Notes: a model not told the origin generated them from the letters alone. A stretch of 64,000 bases of DNA from Aurantiacibacter zhengii (GCF_003584125.1 NZ_QXFL01000002.1:186001-250000), one strand, 5' to 3'. Shown: positions 43,657 through 53,186, counted from the first letter of the stretch. Numbers and translations are program-made.

Positions 43657-44265
43657 TCAGATCAAGCGCGGCTCCTCTGGCCCATGCACCGCTTCAAGCG
43701 CAGCGCGCCAAATACCGAGCGTAGGTGGGGCCTTTCGCTCCAGAGACAAGCGGTCGATGGTGATAACCAGCTTCTCCAGCTCTTCCTGAGAGCGGGAGGC
43801 ACGGGGAATGAGGTAGTCCGGCGCGTCGTCCGGCAGCGGCAGGCCGCGCTCCTCCGCCAGCGACAGCAGCAGGTCGCGCGCCATGTCATCGTCCGGCTGG
43901 CCGATTTCCAGTTGCAGCGATCCGCCAAGGCGCGATTTCAAATCGGGCAAGGCGATATTCCACGGCGGCTTCCCGCCCACGATCAGCAGGGGCGTAGCTT
44001 TCTCCTGCGCACGGTTCCAGCGGTGGAACAGTTCATCTTCGGCCAGGGCCTGGGCATTATCGATCGCCTCCCCCCGCTCGCTGCGTACGAACCACTGCGC
44101 CAGCAGCGACTTGCCCGAACGTGGCGGTCCGGTGAGCACGGCGGTGCGATAGGGCCACGTTTCCGGTGCCTGCAGGGCCTCTGCCACATGGGCGTTGGCA
44201 TCGCCGAGCACGATACGCGCCGGGCCTTTGCCAAGGGCAGCAAGGGGAAGTGCGATCTGGCTCAT
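43657..44265 (-). CDS. hdaA: DnaA-related regulator HdaA
   Basis: HdaA works with the beta clamp to promote ATP hydrolysis by DnaA, so that origins fire once. The 202 residues begin with the clamp-binding motif QIALPL (3-8), then the AAA+ Walker A GPPRSGKSLLAQWF (about 46-59), a short Walker B region (PLLIVGG near 92) and a sensor II-containing lid. No DnaA domain IV (DNA binding) is present. It sits behind the DUF2066 gene and next to purMN, an arrangement that I recall from other proteobacteria. Confidence 0.9.
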   Translation of the reverse strand: MSQIALPLAALGKGPARIVLGDANAHVAEALQAPETWPYRTAVLTGPPRSGKSLLAQWFVRSERGEAIDNAQALAEDELFHRWNRAQEKATPLLIVGGKPPWNIALPDLKSRLGGSLQLEIGQPDDDMARDLLLSLAEERGLPLPDDAPDYLIPRASRSQEELEKLVITIDRLSLERKAPPTLGIWRAALEAVHGPEEPRLI

Positions 44266-44275
44266 CCCGAGCCTT

Positions 44276-45559
44276 CTAGCGCGAAATGCCGAGCGCGTTC
44301 TGTCCCTCGTTCACCGCCCAGCCCCGCTGGCGCAGCGCTGCGGCCAAGGCGGAAAGTTCGCCTGCATAGGTCACATCGAATACCGAGGCGCCACCGATCG
44401 CGGTCGAGCGCACGGATACACGGCTGACGCCCGGCAGAGCCCGCAGCGCGGAGATGGCACCGTCGAAGTCGGAGGCGGCGGGGGTTGCCACCTGTATACC
44501 GTAGCTGGCCGCTGCGACCGCAGTCTCTACCGGCTCCGGCGTGCTCCCTGCATCGGTCGAGCCGCTGGCGCTGCTATCGTTGTCCGCAGCCGCAGCAGCC
44601 TGTTCGGCCCGCTCGGCAGCACGGGCTGCGTCCAGCAGTGCGCGCACTTCCGGGCTGATCTCTATGTTGTCGAGGGTCAGCGTGGGATCGGGGCGCAGGG
44701 TGCCATCGGCCAGCGCGGCGGCAAAGATCGAATCGAAGCGCGCCACGGCGCGTTCCAGCATCGCGGGAAGTTCTTCGGCACTCGCGGCGCGCATTGTGAA
44801 CTCGTCCAGATAGCGATCGTCGGGGCCGTAACGCGCGGTAAAGCGCCCCTCCACCGGTCCGCCCGGCCATTCCCACCGCAGGTTGGCTATCGGTACCACC
44901 ACGTCCGCCGCGCCGAACTGGTCGAGGATATTGTTCCACCATGCCCGGCTGCGGCGTCCGGTCTGGCCGTAGGTGAGAAGCAGCGATTCGCCGCCGGAAC
45001 CCGAGGGACGAACGTAATCGATAGTGCTGGAGCCGAACTGGTATTCCGCCCAGGCACGCTGCCACGGATTGCGAACCTCGAACATCGTCTGCGTGCCGCC
45101 GCTGATCAGCACCGGAAGGGTCAGCATCGGAGCAGAGCGCGTCCGCTCCCCGCCGGCACCCAGAAGCGCGCCCGCGCGTTGCCTGTCGAAGATCACGCCG
45201 AGCCGGGCGATGTAGCGCCGCGGGCCGATGTTCTCTTCCTCCACCACGATGGCAGAGACCAGCGACTCGAGCCGCGAATCGGGTATCTCCGGCCCGTCCA
45301 GCCGTTCCCACGCGATGCGCTGGGCCTCGCGCCAGCCGTTGGCGCGGGCTTCCTCCGCGTTATCGCCGTGAACGTCCACCTCGATGCCGTCGACTTCGAT
45401 GTCGCTGCTGCTGGCAACAGGGGCAATTCCGCGCTCTCCGGACACCTGCGCATACAGCGCGGCCGCTGCGAGAAGGGCGAGCACCAGCACGGTCAGCACC
45501 GCAATCGCGGTGGGCAGGCGCTCATTTGTGGGGCGAGAAGAGGGAAAAACGATGTTCAT
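44276..45559 (-). CDS. DUF2066 family exported protein
   Basis: A 427-residue protein with an N-terminal hydrophobic segment ([20 protein letters not shown], about 15-34) acting as signal or anchor, then a DUF2066 region ([20 protein letters not shown], about 56-75; [11 protein letters not shown]) and an acidic Ala/Ser-rich linker. The C-terminal 75 residues form a small alpha/beta domain. Function is unknown. ATG at 45559 is preferred over 45604, since the latter would leave only 23 bp to the divergent purM start. It is the first gene of a four-gene run with hdaA. Confidence 0.8.
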   Translation of the reverse strand: MNIVFPSSRPTNERLPTAIAVLTVLVLALLAAAALYAQVSGERGIAPVASSSDIEVDGIEVDVHGDNAEEARANGWREAQRIAWERLDGPEIPDSRLESLVSAIVVEEENIGPRRYIARLGVIFDRQRAGALLGAGGERTRSAPMLTLPVLISGGTQTMFEVRNPWQRAWAEYQFGSSTIDYVRPSGSGGESLLLTYGQTGRRSRAWWNNILDQFGAADVVVPIANLRWEWPGGPVEGRFTARYGPDDRYLDEFTMRAASAEELPAMLERAVARFDSIFAAALADGTLRPDPTLTLDNIEISPEVRALLDAARAAERAEQAAAAADNDSSASGSTDAGSTPEPVETAVAAASYGIQVATPAASDFDGAISALRALPGVSRVSVRSTAIGGASVFDVTYAGELSALAAALRQRGWAVNEGQNALGISR

Positions 45560-45627
45560 GGGGGAATTCGCGGGTCTTTTGCCCAAAGGCGAGTGGAATT
45601 CCAAGCGCGAATGCGTATGGCAGGTGC

Positions 45628-46725
45628 ATGAATTCGGACAAGCAATCCTATACCTACGAACAGGCCGGCGTTTCCATCGACGCGGGCAACCGGCTGGTGA
45701 AAGCCATCGGACCGATGGTGAAAGCCACGATGCGCCCCGGCGCGGACGGCGAAATCGGCGGTTTCGGCGGTTTCTTCGACCCCAGGGCTGCGGGCTACAA
45801 GGACCCGCTGCTAGTTGCCGGAAACGACGGGGTCGGCACCAAGCTGAAGCTGGCGATCGAGACCAACCGGCACGACACCGTCGGCATCGATCTTGTCGCC
45901 ATGTGCGTGAACGACCTCATCGTGCAGGGCGCGGAACCGTTGTTTTTCCTCGACTACTTCGCCACCGGCAAGCTGGAGAACGGCATTGCCGAACGCGTGA
46001 TCGCGGGCATTGCGGAAGGCTGCAAGGACGCGGGCTGCGCGCTGATAGGCGGCGAAACGGCAGAGATGCCGGGAATGTACGCCGAAGGGGATTACGACCT
46101 CGCGGGCTTCTGCGTCGGGGCGGTGGAGCGCGGCGAGCAGTTGACCGGCGAACGTGTCGCCGCTGGTCACGTGCTGCTGGGGCTGGCCAGCTCGGGTGTC
46201 CATTCCAACGGCTTTTCGCTTGTCCGCCGCCTTGCTGCCGACAAGGGCTGGAAGCTGGATCGCCCTGCCCTGTTCGACCAGGATCACCTGCTGATCGACC
46301 ACCTGATCGCGCCGACCCGCATCTATGTGAAGAGCCTGCTGCCTACGGTCCGCGCGGGCCATGTCGATGCGCTGGCACACATCACCGGCGGCGGCCTGCT
46401 GGAGAACCTGCCGCGGGCCCTGCCCCAGGGTGCACGCGCCGTGGTCGACGCAGATAGCTGGGACCAGCCGCGCCTGATGGCTTTCCTGCAGGCGCAGGGA
46501 AATATCGAACCGGGCGAAATGGCGCGCACCTTCAATTGCGGCGTGGGCATGGTCCTGGCGGTGACGCCCGACAAGGTGGATACCGTCACCAAGGCTCTTT
46601 CCGATGCAGGCGAAACCGTTTTCCGGATCGGCGAGATCGTGGAAGGCCAGCGCGGCTGCACGGTGAAAGGTTCTGCCGGCACGTGGTCGGCCAAGGCCGA
46701 TTGGGCCGCGGATCACGATGCCTGA
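45628..46725 (+). CDS. purM: Phosphoribosylaminoimidazole synthetase PurM (AIR synthase)
   Basis: PurM closes the imidazole ring of AIR with ATP. The 365-residue protein has the family marks [14 protein letters not shown] (about 11-24), [22 protein letters not shown] (about 64-77), [20 protein letters not shown] (about 92-111) and [14 protein letters not shown] at 45628 fits homologues. It overlaps purN by 8 bases and diverges from the DUF2066-hdaA run. Confidence 0.97.
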   Translation: MNSDKQSYTYEQAGVSIDAGNRLVKAIGPMVKATMRPGADGEIGGFGGFFDPRAAGYKDPLLVAGNDGVGTKLKLAIETNRHDTVGIDLVAMCVNDLIVQGAEPLFFLDYFATGKLENGIAERVIAGIAEGCKDAGCALIGGETAEMPGMYAEGDYDLAGFCVGAVERGEQLTGERVAAGHVLLGLASSGVHSNGFSLVRRLAADKGWKLDRPALFDQDHLLIDHLIAPTRIYVKSLLPTVRAGHVDALAHITGGGLLENLPRALPQGARAVVDADSWDQPRLMAFLQAQGNIEPGEMARTFNCGVGMVLAVTPDKVDTVTKALSDAGETVFRIGEIVEGQRGCTVKGSAGTWSAKADWAADHDA

Positions 46726-47683
46726 ACCAAAGGCGAAAATCGCCTGCCTGCTGTCGGGCAACGGCACCACCATGTCGGGGCTGTTGTTCCAGTCGCGCCT
46801 GCCGGACTGCCCTTATGAAATCGTGCTGGTCGCCAGCAACAACCCGGACGCGCCCGGCCTGAAGATTGCGGCTGCCGAAGGTATCGCGACCTTCAGCCAA
46901 GATCATCGCGGCATGGACCGGAACGAACACGAAAGGATCATGGACGCCGCCTTGCGCGAGTCGGGCGCGGAGTATCTGGCGCTGTGCGGATACATGCGGA
47001 TCCTTACGGCAGACTTCGTGAACGGCTGGGAAGGCCGGATGGTCAACACCCATCCCAGCCTGCTGCCCAATTACAAGGGTCTGGACACCCACCAGCGCGC
47101 GATCGAGGCCGGCGACGCATTCGGCGGCTGCTCGGTGCATGTCGTTACGGCGGAACTCGACGGCGGCCCTTTGCTGGGACAGATGCCGGTGGCAATCCTT
47201 CCCGGCGACACGCCGGAAACGCTGGCCCACCGCGTGATCCTCGCCGAATACCAGCTCTACCCGCGCATGGTGGCCGACTATGTCGGGCGGCATTACCGCG
47301 CCGACTGGCTGCTGGAGAAAGTGCGCACCCTCGCCCTTGCCCTGCCCGAGACAGAGGAGCGCGAGAGCCATGGCGCGCCGGGTTGGCGCAGCGGCGGCAA
47401 GAGCGGCAAGTACTTCGCCCATTTCGCCGACCAGCACCACGGCAGCGACCACGTTGCCGTGCTGGTCAAGACAAGTGGGGCGGATGAACTGGCAGGCCTC
47501 GTCGAGACTGCTCCGGACACTTATTTCAAACCTGCCTACTACGGTGCCAGCGGCTGGGTGGGGATCATTCTGAACCAGCCGGGCGTTGATTGGGACCATG
47601 TTGCTGAGTGGCTTGAAAGAAGTTGGCGATCCATCGCTCCCGGTCGGCTCACGAAGCTGCACGATGCCGCTGACGAATTCTGA
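46718..47683 (+). CDS. purN: GAR formyltransferase PurN fused to a YjbR/MmcQ-like domain
   Basis: Residues 1 to about 195 are PurN, which formylates GAR with 10-formyl-tetrahydrofolate: LLSGNGTTM (11-19), catalytic Asn110 and His112 in [13 protein letters not shown], and Asp148 in ELDGGP. Residues about 200-320 match the YjbR/MmcQ (DUF419) fold: [28 protein letters not shown] and [15 protein letters not shown]. Ordinary PurN ends near 200-215 residues, so this is a real fusion in one frame. The role of the added domain is unknown. It overlaps purM and is 3 bp from the sulfotransferase gene. Confidence 0.93.
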   Translation: MPEPKAKIACLLSGNGTTMSGLLFQSRLPDCPYEIVLVASNNPDAPGLKIAAAEGIATFSQDHRGMDRNEHERIMDAALRESGAEYLALCGYMRILTADFVNGWEGRMVNTHPSLLPNYKGLDTHQRAIEAGDAFGGCSVHVVTAELDGGPLLGQMPVAILPGDTPETLAHRVILAEYQLYPRMVADYVGRHYRADWLLEKVRTLALALPETEERESHGAPGWRSGGKSGKYFAHFADQHHGSDHVAVLVKTSGADELAGLVETAPDTYFKPAYYGASGWVGIILNQPGVDWDHVAEWLERSWRSIAPGRLTKLHDAADEF

Positions 47684-47686
47684 CGG

Positions 47687-48889
47687 ATGAACCTTCCCCC
47701 ACGCCCGCACCCCTGCACCCGTTCTCCCCGCGTGGATCGCGTCAACGGCTGGCTGGAATCGGCGTGGCGCAAGGGGATTAGTGCAAAGCCATCTCTCGAC
47801 CCCGATAATCTCTGGTCGAAAGCGTTGCGCGATGCGGAGCCTGCGGGCGAGCAGGGGCCACGCAGCCCAGCCGACATGGCCGACTTTCGCCTGCGGCTGG
47901 AGATCCTGTGCGAGTCGCTGGAAACCGAGGCCAGGCTCAACCCGCTCGGCCTGACGATGGCCCACGGCCAACTGGTTCGCGCCATCCGCCAGCGACTGGA
48001 GCTAGGTACGCTGTGGCAGGCGGAGCCGGAACTGCTCGAGACACCGCTCGCCCCGCCGGTCATCGTTGTCGGGCACATGCGCAGCGGAACCACCCGCATC
48101 CACCGGTTGCTGGCGTCAGATCCTGCGCTCTCGTCCACGCGGTTCTGCGATAGCTGGCACCCCCTGCCACGCACCCCCGACACCCGCCCTGTCTGGTCGG
48201 CCCTCTCATTAATGTTCGCCCGTGTGCTGGACCCCTGGCTGGACGCGATCCACCCGTTCGGCGTGACGCGCGCGGACGAAGAACTGGGGTGGCTCGCCAC
48301 CGCGCTGGATCATTCTTCCTACGAAGCGCAGTGGCGCATTCCTTCCTACACAGCCTTCAGCGAGGCGCGCGATCCTGCGCCGCTCTATCGCGAGTTCGCC
48401 AACATCCTGCGCACCGATGCCAGCTGGCACGGCAATGCCAACCAGTCGCGCGTGCTGAAGGTGCCGCAGTTTGCCGAGGACCTGCCCGCCCTGCTGGCCC
48501 AGTTTCCTGAAGCCCGCGTAGTGCGAACAAGGCGCTGCCCCAGCGACACGGCAGCCAGCGCCGCTTCGCTCGTTGCCAACCAGATGGCGATCCAGTCGGA
48601 CCACGTCGATTTCGACTGGATAGAAAGCGAAGCCGAGCGCAAGATTGCCCTGCGTCAGCAACGCATGGACAGCGCGCTCGCCAGTTTCGCAGGCCCCCTC
48701 GCCGTCGTGGATTTCGAAGCTCTCAATACCAATTGGGAAGACGAAATCGGGCGCGTCTATGGCTTGCTCGGCATGGAACTGTCGGCTCAGGCCCTTGCCG
48801 CCATGCGCAGCGAACAGGGCCGCGCCAAGACTTCGGCGCACCGTGAGCACGCGGCGCAGTTGCGCAAGTTCTCGGAAACCGCGGCCTAA
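47687..48889 (+). CDS. Sulfotransferase-family protein
   Basis: A 400-residue protein with the PAPS-binding P-loop VVGHMRSGTTRIHRLLASDP (about 123-142) and a second PAPS contact in VLKVPQFAEDLPALLAQFPE followed by ARVVRTRRCPSDTAAS (Arg/Ser 3' phosphate site). It belongs to the Sulfotransfer_3-like group, and the acceptor is unknown. The first 110 residues are a helical extension. It starts 3 bp after purN and ends 13 bp from a convergent gene, so it is probably co-transcribed with purMN without an obvious functional tie. Confidence 0.85.
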   Translation: MNLPPRPHPCTRSPRVDRVNGWLESAWRKGISAKPSLDPDNLWSKALRDAEPAGEQGPRSPADMADFRLRLEILCESLETEARLNPLGLTMAHGQLVRAIRQRLELGTLWQAEPELLETPLAPPVIVVGHMRSGTTRIHRLLASDPALSSTRFCDSWHPLPRTPDTRPVWSALSLMFARVLDPWLDAIHPFGVTRADEELGWLATALDHSSYEAQWRIPSYTAFSEARDPAPLYREFANILRTDASWHGNANQSRVLKVPQFAEDLPALLAQFPEARVVRTRRCPSDTAASAASLVANQMAIQSDHVDFDWIESEAERKIALRQQRMDSALASFAGPLAVVDFEALNTNWEDEIGRVYGLLGMELSAQALAAMRSEQGRAKTSAHREHAAQLRKFSETAA

Positions 48890-48902
48890 ACCGCGCCTCG
48901 GC

Positions 48903-49391
48903 TTATTTCAGGTCGGAGCGTGCGACTTTACCCGAGTCTTGCGGCACATATGCCTGCTCCGGCATCAGGATGCGGGCCAGCGGCAAGGCATCCTCTCCGA
49001 AACTCTGCCAGTAGGATAACTTTCCGTCGCGGACCCTGGCCTGCCATAACCTGTCGCTCGCAAGCTGGGGGTTGCTGGCTTTCGCCCGTCCACGCACCAG
49101 GACTTCGTCGCCGCGCAGCACAATATCTTCTTGTTCGATGTGGAATTCGGAGTCGAATTCGAAAAACGCCCGGGTAGACGCCAGCCCATTGTCGCGCCCT
49201 TCGATCCATCCGCCCGCGCTGTCCACCAACCGGCAATCATCCGCCAGCAGGTCTGCGATGATCCGCGCATCGCGCGCGTTCAGGGCAGCAATGTATTGCT
49301 GCACGACTGCTTCGGGCCGATGTTTCCGGAATTCGAATATTTGCAGTCTCCCCAAGTCGTCAAACCGAGAGCCAAAGACGAACGATGGCAC
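48903..49391 (-). CDS. NTF2-like (SnoaL-type) protein, paralogue 1
   Basis: A 162-residue protein whose residues about 28-130 form an NTF2-like cone fold: VVQQYIAALNARDARIIADL, then LLADDCRLVDSAGGW, ending LWQARVRDGKLSYWQSF. Such folds serve as enzymes or ligand pockets, and no activity is assigned. It is clearly paralogous to the protein encoded at 49486-49881 (same RD..I..YLADD.R..DS pattern). The start is GTG at 49391, so the first 25 residues could be overcalled. Confidence 0.7.
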   Translation of the reverse strand: MPSFVFGSRFDDLGRLQIFEFRKHRPEAVVQQYIAALNARDARIIADLLADDCRLVDSAGGWIEGRDNGLASTRAFFEFDSEFHIEQEDIVLRGDEVLVRGRAKASNPQLASDRLWQARVRDGKLSYWQSFGEDALPLARILMPEQAYVPQDSGKVARSDLK

Positions 49392-49485
49392 GCCTCTGTC
49401 TGCACAAGCATAGCATGAACAACCGATTCGGCTCTAATCGGGAGCATTCGGAGACAGCGCGCCGAATTCGCGCGCCGAGAAGCAA

Positions 49486-49881
49486 TCAGCTTTCATCCTT
49501 CATCAGAAGCAGGATCAGCGAGGGTGTAAGGCGGTTGCTATACATCTGCCATTCGATGATCTTTCCGCCCTCGACCTTCGCCCTCCACTGGCTGGCACCG
49601 CGCAATTCCGCCGTGCTTGTCTTCGATCGGCCGGAAATGAGGATATCGTTGCCACGCTCGGCAATCGCGCCGATTTCTATCTGCAGGTCCGGGGCAGTCG
49701 CCAGCAGGCGATGAAACAGTTCCAGGCACTTGTCCGCGCTCTGCAGTTCCCTGCCGGAACTGTCGATGAAGCGAACGTCGTCCGCCAGGTAATTCTTGAT
49801 TTGCGCAAAATCGCGGCCATTCATCGCCTCGACAAAGGCCCTTGCCGTCTGCAACCGCGATTTCGTCAGCCAGGAAAACAC
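49486..49881 (-). CDS. NTF2-like (SnoaL-type) protein, paralogue 2
   Basis: A 131-residue NTF2-like protein with ARAFVEAMNGRDFAQIKNYL, then ADDVRFIDSSGREL and WRAKVEGGKIIEWQMYSN, aligned over its length with the neighbour 94 bp downstream. GTG at 49881 is chosen because a GGGGGG tract lies 5 bases upstream. Longer in-frame starts up to 49977 would place the coding sequence inside the ndk terminator hairpin (49945-49993). Substrate and role are unknown. Confidence 0.7.
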   Translation of the reverse strand: MFSWLTKSRLQTARAFVEAMNGRDFAQIKNYLADDVRFIDSSGRELQSADKCLELFHRLLATAPDLQIEIGAIAERGNDILISGRSKTSTAELRGASQWRAKVEGGKIIEWQMYSNRLTPSLILLLMKDES

Positions 49882-49932
49882 GGACACCCCCCGCGATCTT
49901 GCCGTCAGGCACGCCAATCGCCGGGAAAACCG

Positions 49933-49993
49933 TCTTGAAAAAAACAATCCCCCTGCGACCGGTGGGAAACATACCACCAGTCGAGGGGGATTG
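49933..49993 (-). terminator. Rho-independent terminator of ndk
   Basis: Reading the minus strand, CAATCCCCCT and AGGGGGATTG form a long stem with inner CGAC/GGTGG pairs (49993-49945), followed by seven T residues (about 49944-49938). It starts 33 bases after the ndk stop. Confidence 0.85.
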
Positions 49994-50025
49994 GAACGCC
50001 GTTCTAAAGTACGGGGTGCGGGCGA

Positions 50026-50448
50026 TCAGCCGACGATTTCGTCCTCGTCGAAGAAGAAGGCGATTTCGGTCTTGGCGTTTTCTTCGCTGTCCGACCCGTG
50101 GACAGAGTTTGCCTCTATGCTTTCGGCATAGGTCTTGCGGATTGTGCCTTCATCGGCATCGGCAGGGTTGGTGGCGCCCATTACCTTGCGGTTGCGGGCC
50201 ACGGCGTCTTCGCCTTCCAGCACCTGCACCACGACCGGGCCGCTGATCATGAAATCGACCAGCTCACCGAAGAAAGGGCGTTCCTTGTGCACGGCGTAGA
50301 AGCCTTCGGCCTGCTCGCGGGTCATCTGGATGCGCTTGGATGCAACGACGCGAAGGCCAGCATCTTCCAGCATCTTGGTAACCGCGCCGGTCAGGTTGCG
50401 GCGCGTTGCGTCAGGCTTGATGATCGAGAAAGTGCGGGTAGCCGCCAT
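50026..50448 (-). CDS. ndk: Nucleoside diphosphate kinase
   Basis: Ndk transfers the gamma phosphate between nucleoside triphosphates and diphosphates through a phosphohistidine. The 140-residue protein starts [20 protein letters not shown], with the active-site His117 in [12 protein letters not shown] and the segment [20 protein letters not shown] before it. It has its own promoter and terminator. Confidence 0.97.
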   Translation of the reverse strand: MAATRTFSIIKPDATRRNLTGAVTKMLEDAGLRVVASKRIQMTREQAEGFYAVHKERPFFGELVDFMISGPVVVQVLEGEDAVARNRKVMGATNPADADEGTIRKTYAESIEANSVHGSDSEENAKTEIAFFFDEDEIVG

Positions 50449-50496
50449 GGAAAGTTCCTTTGCGAAGAATTGTTCTGTTGTTGTGAATTCGCGCGC

Positions 50497-50525
50497 GCAC
50501 TAGCGCCCCCGCCTGCGCAGGGCAA
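50497..50525 (-). promoter_or_regulatory. Promoter of ndk
   Basis: On the minus strand TTGCCC (50525-50520) and TAGTGC (50502-50497) are 17 bases apart, predicting a start near 50490 and a leader of about 42 bases. Confidence 0.45.
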
Positions 50526-50572
50526 GACGGCTTGCGTGCAGTGCAATTCGTGAAGCGTCGAATTGGGCGCCG

Positions 50573-51073
50573 TCAGTTCAGGCTTTGCCCCACCACCAGT
50601 TGTCCTGTCGTGCCACTGGAAGATGGCGAGGCATTGAAGCTGAACGTGCCCCCGCTCTCGCTCTCACCGCCGATCATCATGGTGCCGTTGGCGTTCATTT
50701 CCATCTGGATCTGCACTCCAGCCGCCTCCGCCTGCTGGCGGTAGAACCGGACCATCTCTGCCGGAGAGGCATCGCTTTCCATGATGACGAGCGCGCCCTG
50801 CCCGTCCCCCTGGTTCATGCTGGTGGTCTGAACGACGCTCGCACCGGGATATAGCGAATAGCCGGCGGGCAGGTCGCTGGCGGCGCCGCTGCCCGAATTG
50901 ATCACCATTTCCTCGCCATTGTCGCCGGAAATGCGGATCTGCGTATCGCCATTGTCGCTATCGACGCTGTAGTCGACGGATTCTCCGTCCGCTGTCTCGA
51001 CCGTGGCTTCGTCGGCGCCGCCGCACGAAGAAAGCAGCAGGGCCGCTGCGGAGAGGGTAAGTAGTGTGCGCAT
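50573..51073 (-). CDS. Predicted lipoprotein, function unknown
   Basis: A 166-residue lipoprotein with signal MRTLLTLSAAALLLSSCGG (lipid-modified Cys17). An acidic, Asp/Gly-rich linker follows, then a compact domain: LPAGYSLYPGASVVQTTSMN (about 68-87), SPAEMVRFYRQQAEAAGVQI (about 103-122) and a Gly/Ser-rich end. The middle resembles small periplasmic proteins with a helix-strand core, but no family is claimed. GGGGGAAA precedes the ATG. It is 50 bp behind holC on the same strand. Confidence 0.72.
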   Translation of the reverse strand: MRTLLTLSAAALLLSSCGGADEATVETADGESVDYSVDSDNGDTQIRISGDNGEEMVINSGSGAASDLPAGYSLYPGASVVQTTSMNQGDGQGALVIMESDASPAEMVRFYRQQAEAAGVQIQMEMNANGTMMIGGESESGGTFSFNASPSSSGTTGQLVVGQSLN

Positions 51074-51123
51074 GATTTCCCCCGTTTCAAACCCGGCGAC
51101 TGTCCGCCCGGCAGGCGCGAAGG

Positions 51124-51561
51124 TCAAGGCCCCTCGACCCAGCGCCCGGCCTGCTGTTTCCAGAACTTTCGCTCCATCCCCTCGCGGTCCTGCAGTGCCT
51201 TCCACGTCTGGCGTGCCCCGGCGATGGTATCCTGATCGAACAGGTAGAGCACGCGGCTGAAAGCCTCTCCCGGCTCGCGCCACCGGCCATCGGCGATCAG
51301 CAGGAAGCGGGCACCGTTGGCGGGCGCGATGTCATCCGAAAGCAGGATGGGCTGTACAGCGTCGTGCTCGTCGCCCGCGATGCCATTGGCGAGGAATGCC
51401 TCGGGCTGCGCGTCCCACAGCGTCTGGCTGATCTCTTCCAGCAGCGCGAGGTCGTCTGCCACCACTAGCAGCCGCTCGTCCGCCTGCCGCACCTTGCTGG
51501 CGAGCAGGGCGACCGCGGCGGGCACGGGGTCGCTGGAAAGCAGGTAGAAATCCACTCTCAT
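51124..51561 (-). CDS. holC: DNA polymerase III subunit chi
   Basis: HolC (chi) links the clamp loader to single-strand-binding protein. The 145-residue protein starts [20 protein letters not shown] and shows [20 protein letters not shown] (about 31-50), the [21 protein letters not shown] stretch and [20 protein letters not shown] near the end. ATG at 51561 overlaps the stop of the small DUF2256 gene by 4 bases; no holD-like gene is nearby. Confidence 0.9.
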   Translation of the reverse strand: MRVDFYLLSSDPVPAAVALLASKVRQADERLLVVADDLALLEEISQTLWDAQPEAFLANGIAGDEHDAVQPILLSDDIAPANGARFLLIADGRWREPGEAFSRVLYLFDQDTIAGARQTWKALQDREGMERKFWKQQAGRWVEGP

Positions 51562-51713
51562 GCCGAGGTCTGCCCCCTGGAGCGCTTGCAGCGTTCGGAA
51601 CAGTAGAGCACGTTGTCCCAGTCCCGCTCCCACTTCTTGCGCCAGGTGAACGGCAGGCCACAGGCGGCGCAAATCTTCGACGGAAGGTCGGATTTGCGCC
51701 GCATCTTCGGCAT
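51558..51713 (-). CDS. DUF2256 small zinc-ribbon protein
   Basis: A 51-residue protein of DUF2256, easily missed because of its size. It has [20 protein letters not shown] (about 7-26), followed by [20 protein letters not shown]; the four cysteines form a C-x2-C...C-x3-C zinc site. The function is unknown; it resembles the YacG-type ribbon. ATG at 51713 lies 9 bp after the pepA stop. Its stop overlaps the holC start, so pepA, this gene and holC are a coupled operon. Confidence 0.9.
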   Translation of the reverse strand: MPKMRRKSDLPSKICAACGLPFTWRKKWERDWDNVLYCSERCKRSRGQTSA

Positions 51714-51722
51714 TGGTCTTGC

Positions 51723-53186
51723 TCAGCCTTTGACGGTGTTGCGGATGAAGCGGTCGAGCAGGCGCACGCCGTAGCCGGTCGCTCCCTTGTCCCACGTCGC
51801 ACCGGGTTTGTCGGCCCAGACCATGCCGGCAACGTCCAGGTGCGCCCAGGGCGTATCGTTCTCGATAAAGCGGCCCAGGAACTGCGCCGCGGTGATGGAT
51901 CCGGCATAGCGTCCGCCGATGTTCTTCATGTCGGCAATCGGGCTGTCGAGCAGCTTGTCGTATTCCGGCGCGAGCGGGAAGCGCCACAGCTTGTCGCCGG
52001 ACTGCTTGCCTGCGTGCAGCAGGTCGTCCGCCAGATCGTCGTTGTTGGAGAAAACGCCCGCATGCTCCATGCCAAGGGCTACCAGCATTGCGCCGGTCAG
52101 CGTGGCAAGGTCGACGATGCGCGCCGGTTTGAACTCCTTTTGCACCCAGGTCAGCGCGTCGCACAACACCAGGCGGCCTTCGGCATCGGTGTTGAGCACT
52201 TCGATGGTCTGGCCGGACATGGAGGTAATGACGTCGCCCGGACGCATCGCCTTGCCATCGGGCATGTTCTCGACGAGGCCGCAAACGCCAATGACGTTCG
52301 CCTTGGCCTCGCGCAGAGCCAGCGCCAGCATCGCGCCGGCCACGGCGCCCGCGCCGCCCATGTCCCACTTCATGTCTTCCATGCCGGGTCCGGGCTTCAG
52401 CGAGATACCGCCGGTGTCGAACGTCACGCCCTTGCCCACGAAGGCGATTGGCGCCTCGTCCTTCGCGCCGCCCATCCACTTGATGGCGAGCAGGCGGGAC
52501 GGGCGTGCCGAGCCAAGACCAACGCCCAGCAGCGCGCCCATGCCGAGCTTTTCCATCTCGGCATCGTCGAGCACGACCAGTTCGGCACCCGTACCCTCGA
52601 AGCGTTTGGCGCAGCGTTCCACGAAGCTTTCGGGGTAGATGATGTTGGCAGGCTCCGCCACCAGTTCGCGGGTGAATTCGACGCCGGTGGCCACGGCTTG
52701 GGCGTCTTCCCATTCGGCCTTTGCGCCATCGGGCGCACCGATCACAACGACCTTGGTCAGCGTGCGCTTCTGTTCGTCGCGCAGCTTGGTGCGATAGTGA
52801 TCCCAGCGCCACGAGCGAAGGCGGGCGCCCATCAGCACAGCGGCAGTTTCCGAAGCATCGAGCCCGCTGGATGCGGCATCGAGGGCAATCTCGGTTTCAC
52901 CGCTGGTGAGGTATTTCGCCGCCAGGGCAGCGCCTGCCTTTTCCAGTGACGCGTGGCGGCTTTCGGTGTCCTTCTTGCCCGAGCCCGCCAGCGCGAGTCG
53001 CACCAGTTTTCCGCTTTCATCCGCGAACCCGTCGAATACCTGGCCCGCCTTGCCGGTAAAACGGGTGGCCTTGGCCCCCTCGGCGATGGTCAGGGGAAGG
53101 TCGCCGGGCAGCTTGTCCTGCTCCACGATGCGGGCGACGATGCGCGGGCTGCCGGTTTCGGGTGAGTCGCGAAATTCGATATCCAT
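51723..53186 (-). CDS. pepA: Leucyl aminopeptidase (M17)
   Basis: PepA is a dimetal aminopeptidase that removes N-terminal residues; in some bacteria it also binds DNA. The 487-residue protein has the M17 catalytic half with FVGKGVTFDTGGISLKPGPG (about 232-251), MKWDMGGAGAV and the metal motif NTDAEGRLVLCDAL (about 306-319), then LATLTGAMLVALG. ATG at 53186 follows AGGAG by 8 bases. The gene diverges from lptD over 103 bp. Confidence 0.95.
   Translation of the reverse strand: MDIEFRDSPETGSPRIVARIVEQDKLPGDLPLTIAEGAKATRFTGKAGQVFDGFADESGKLVRLALAGSGKKDTESRHASLEKAGAALAAKYLTSGETEIALDAASSGLDASETAAVLMGARLRSWRWDHYRTKLRDEQKRTLTKVVVIGAPDGAKAEWEDAQAVATGVEFTRELVAEPANIIYPESFVERCAKRFEGTGAELVVLDDAEMEKLGMGALLGVGLGSARPSRLLAIKWMGGAKDEAPIAFVGKGVTFDTGGISLKPGPGMEDMKWDMGGAGAVAGAMLALALREAKANVIGVCGLVENMPDGKAMRPGDVITSMSGQTIEVLNTDAEGRLVLCDALTWVQKEFKPARIVDLATLTGAMLVALGMEHAGVFSNNDDLADDLLHAGKQSGDKLWRFPLAPEYDKLLDSPIADMKNIGGRYAGSITAAQFLGRFIENDTPWAHLDVAGMVWADKPGATWDKGATGYGVRLLDRFIRNTVKG

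Noticed and set aside
28332-47683. A single purine operon covering purC, purSQ and purMN
   Set aside because: Terminators, opposite-strand genes and separate promoters lie between them; they are three units.
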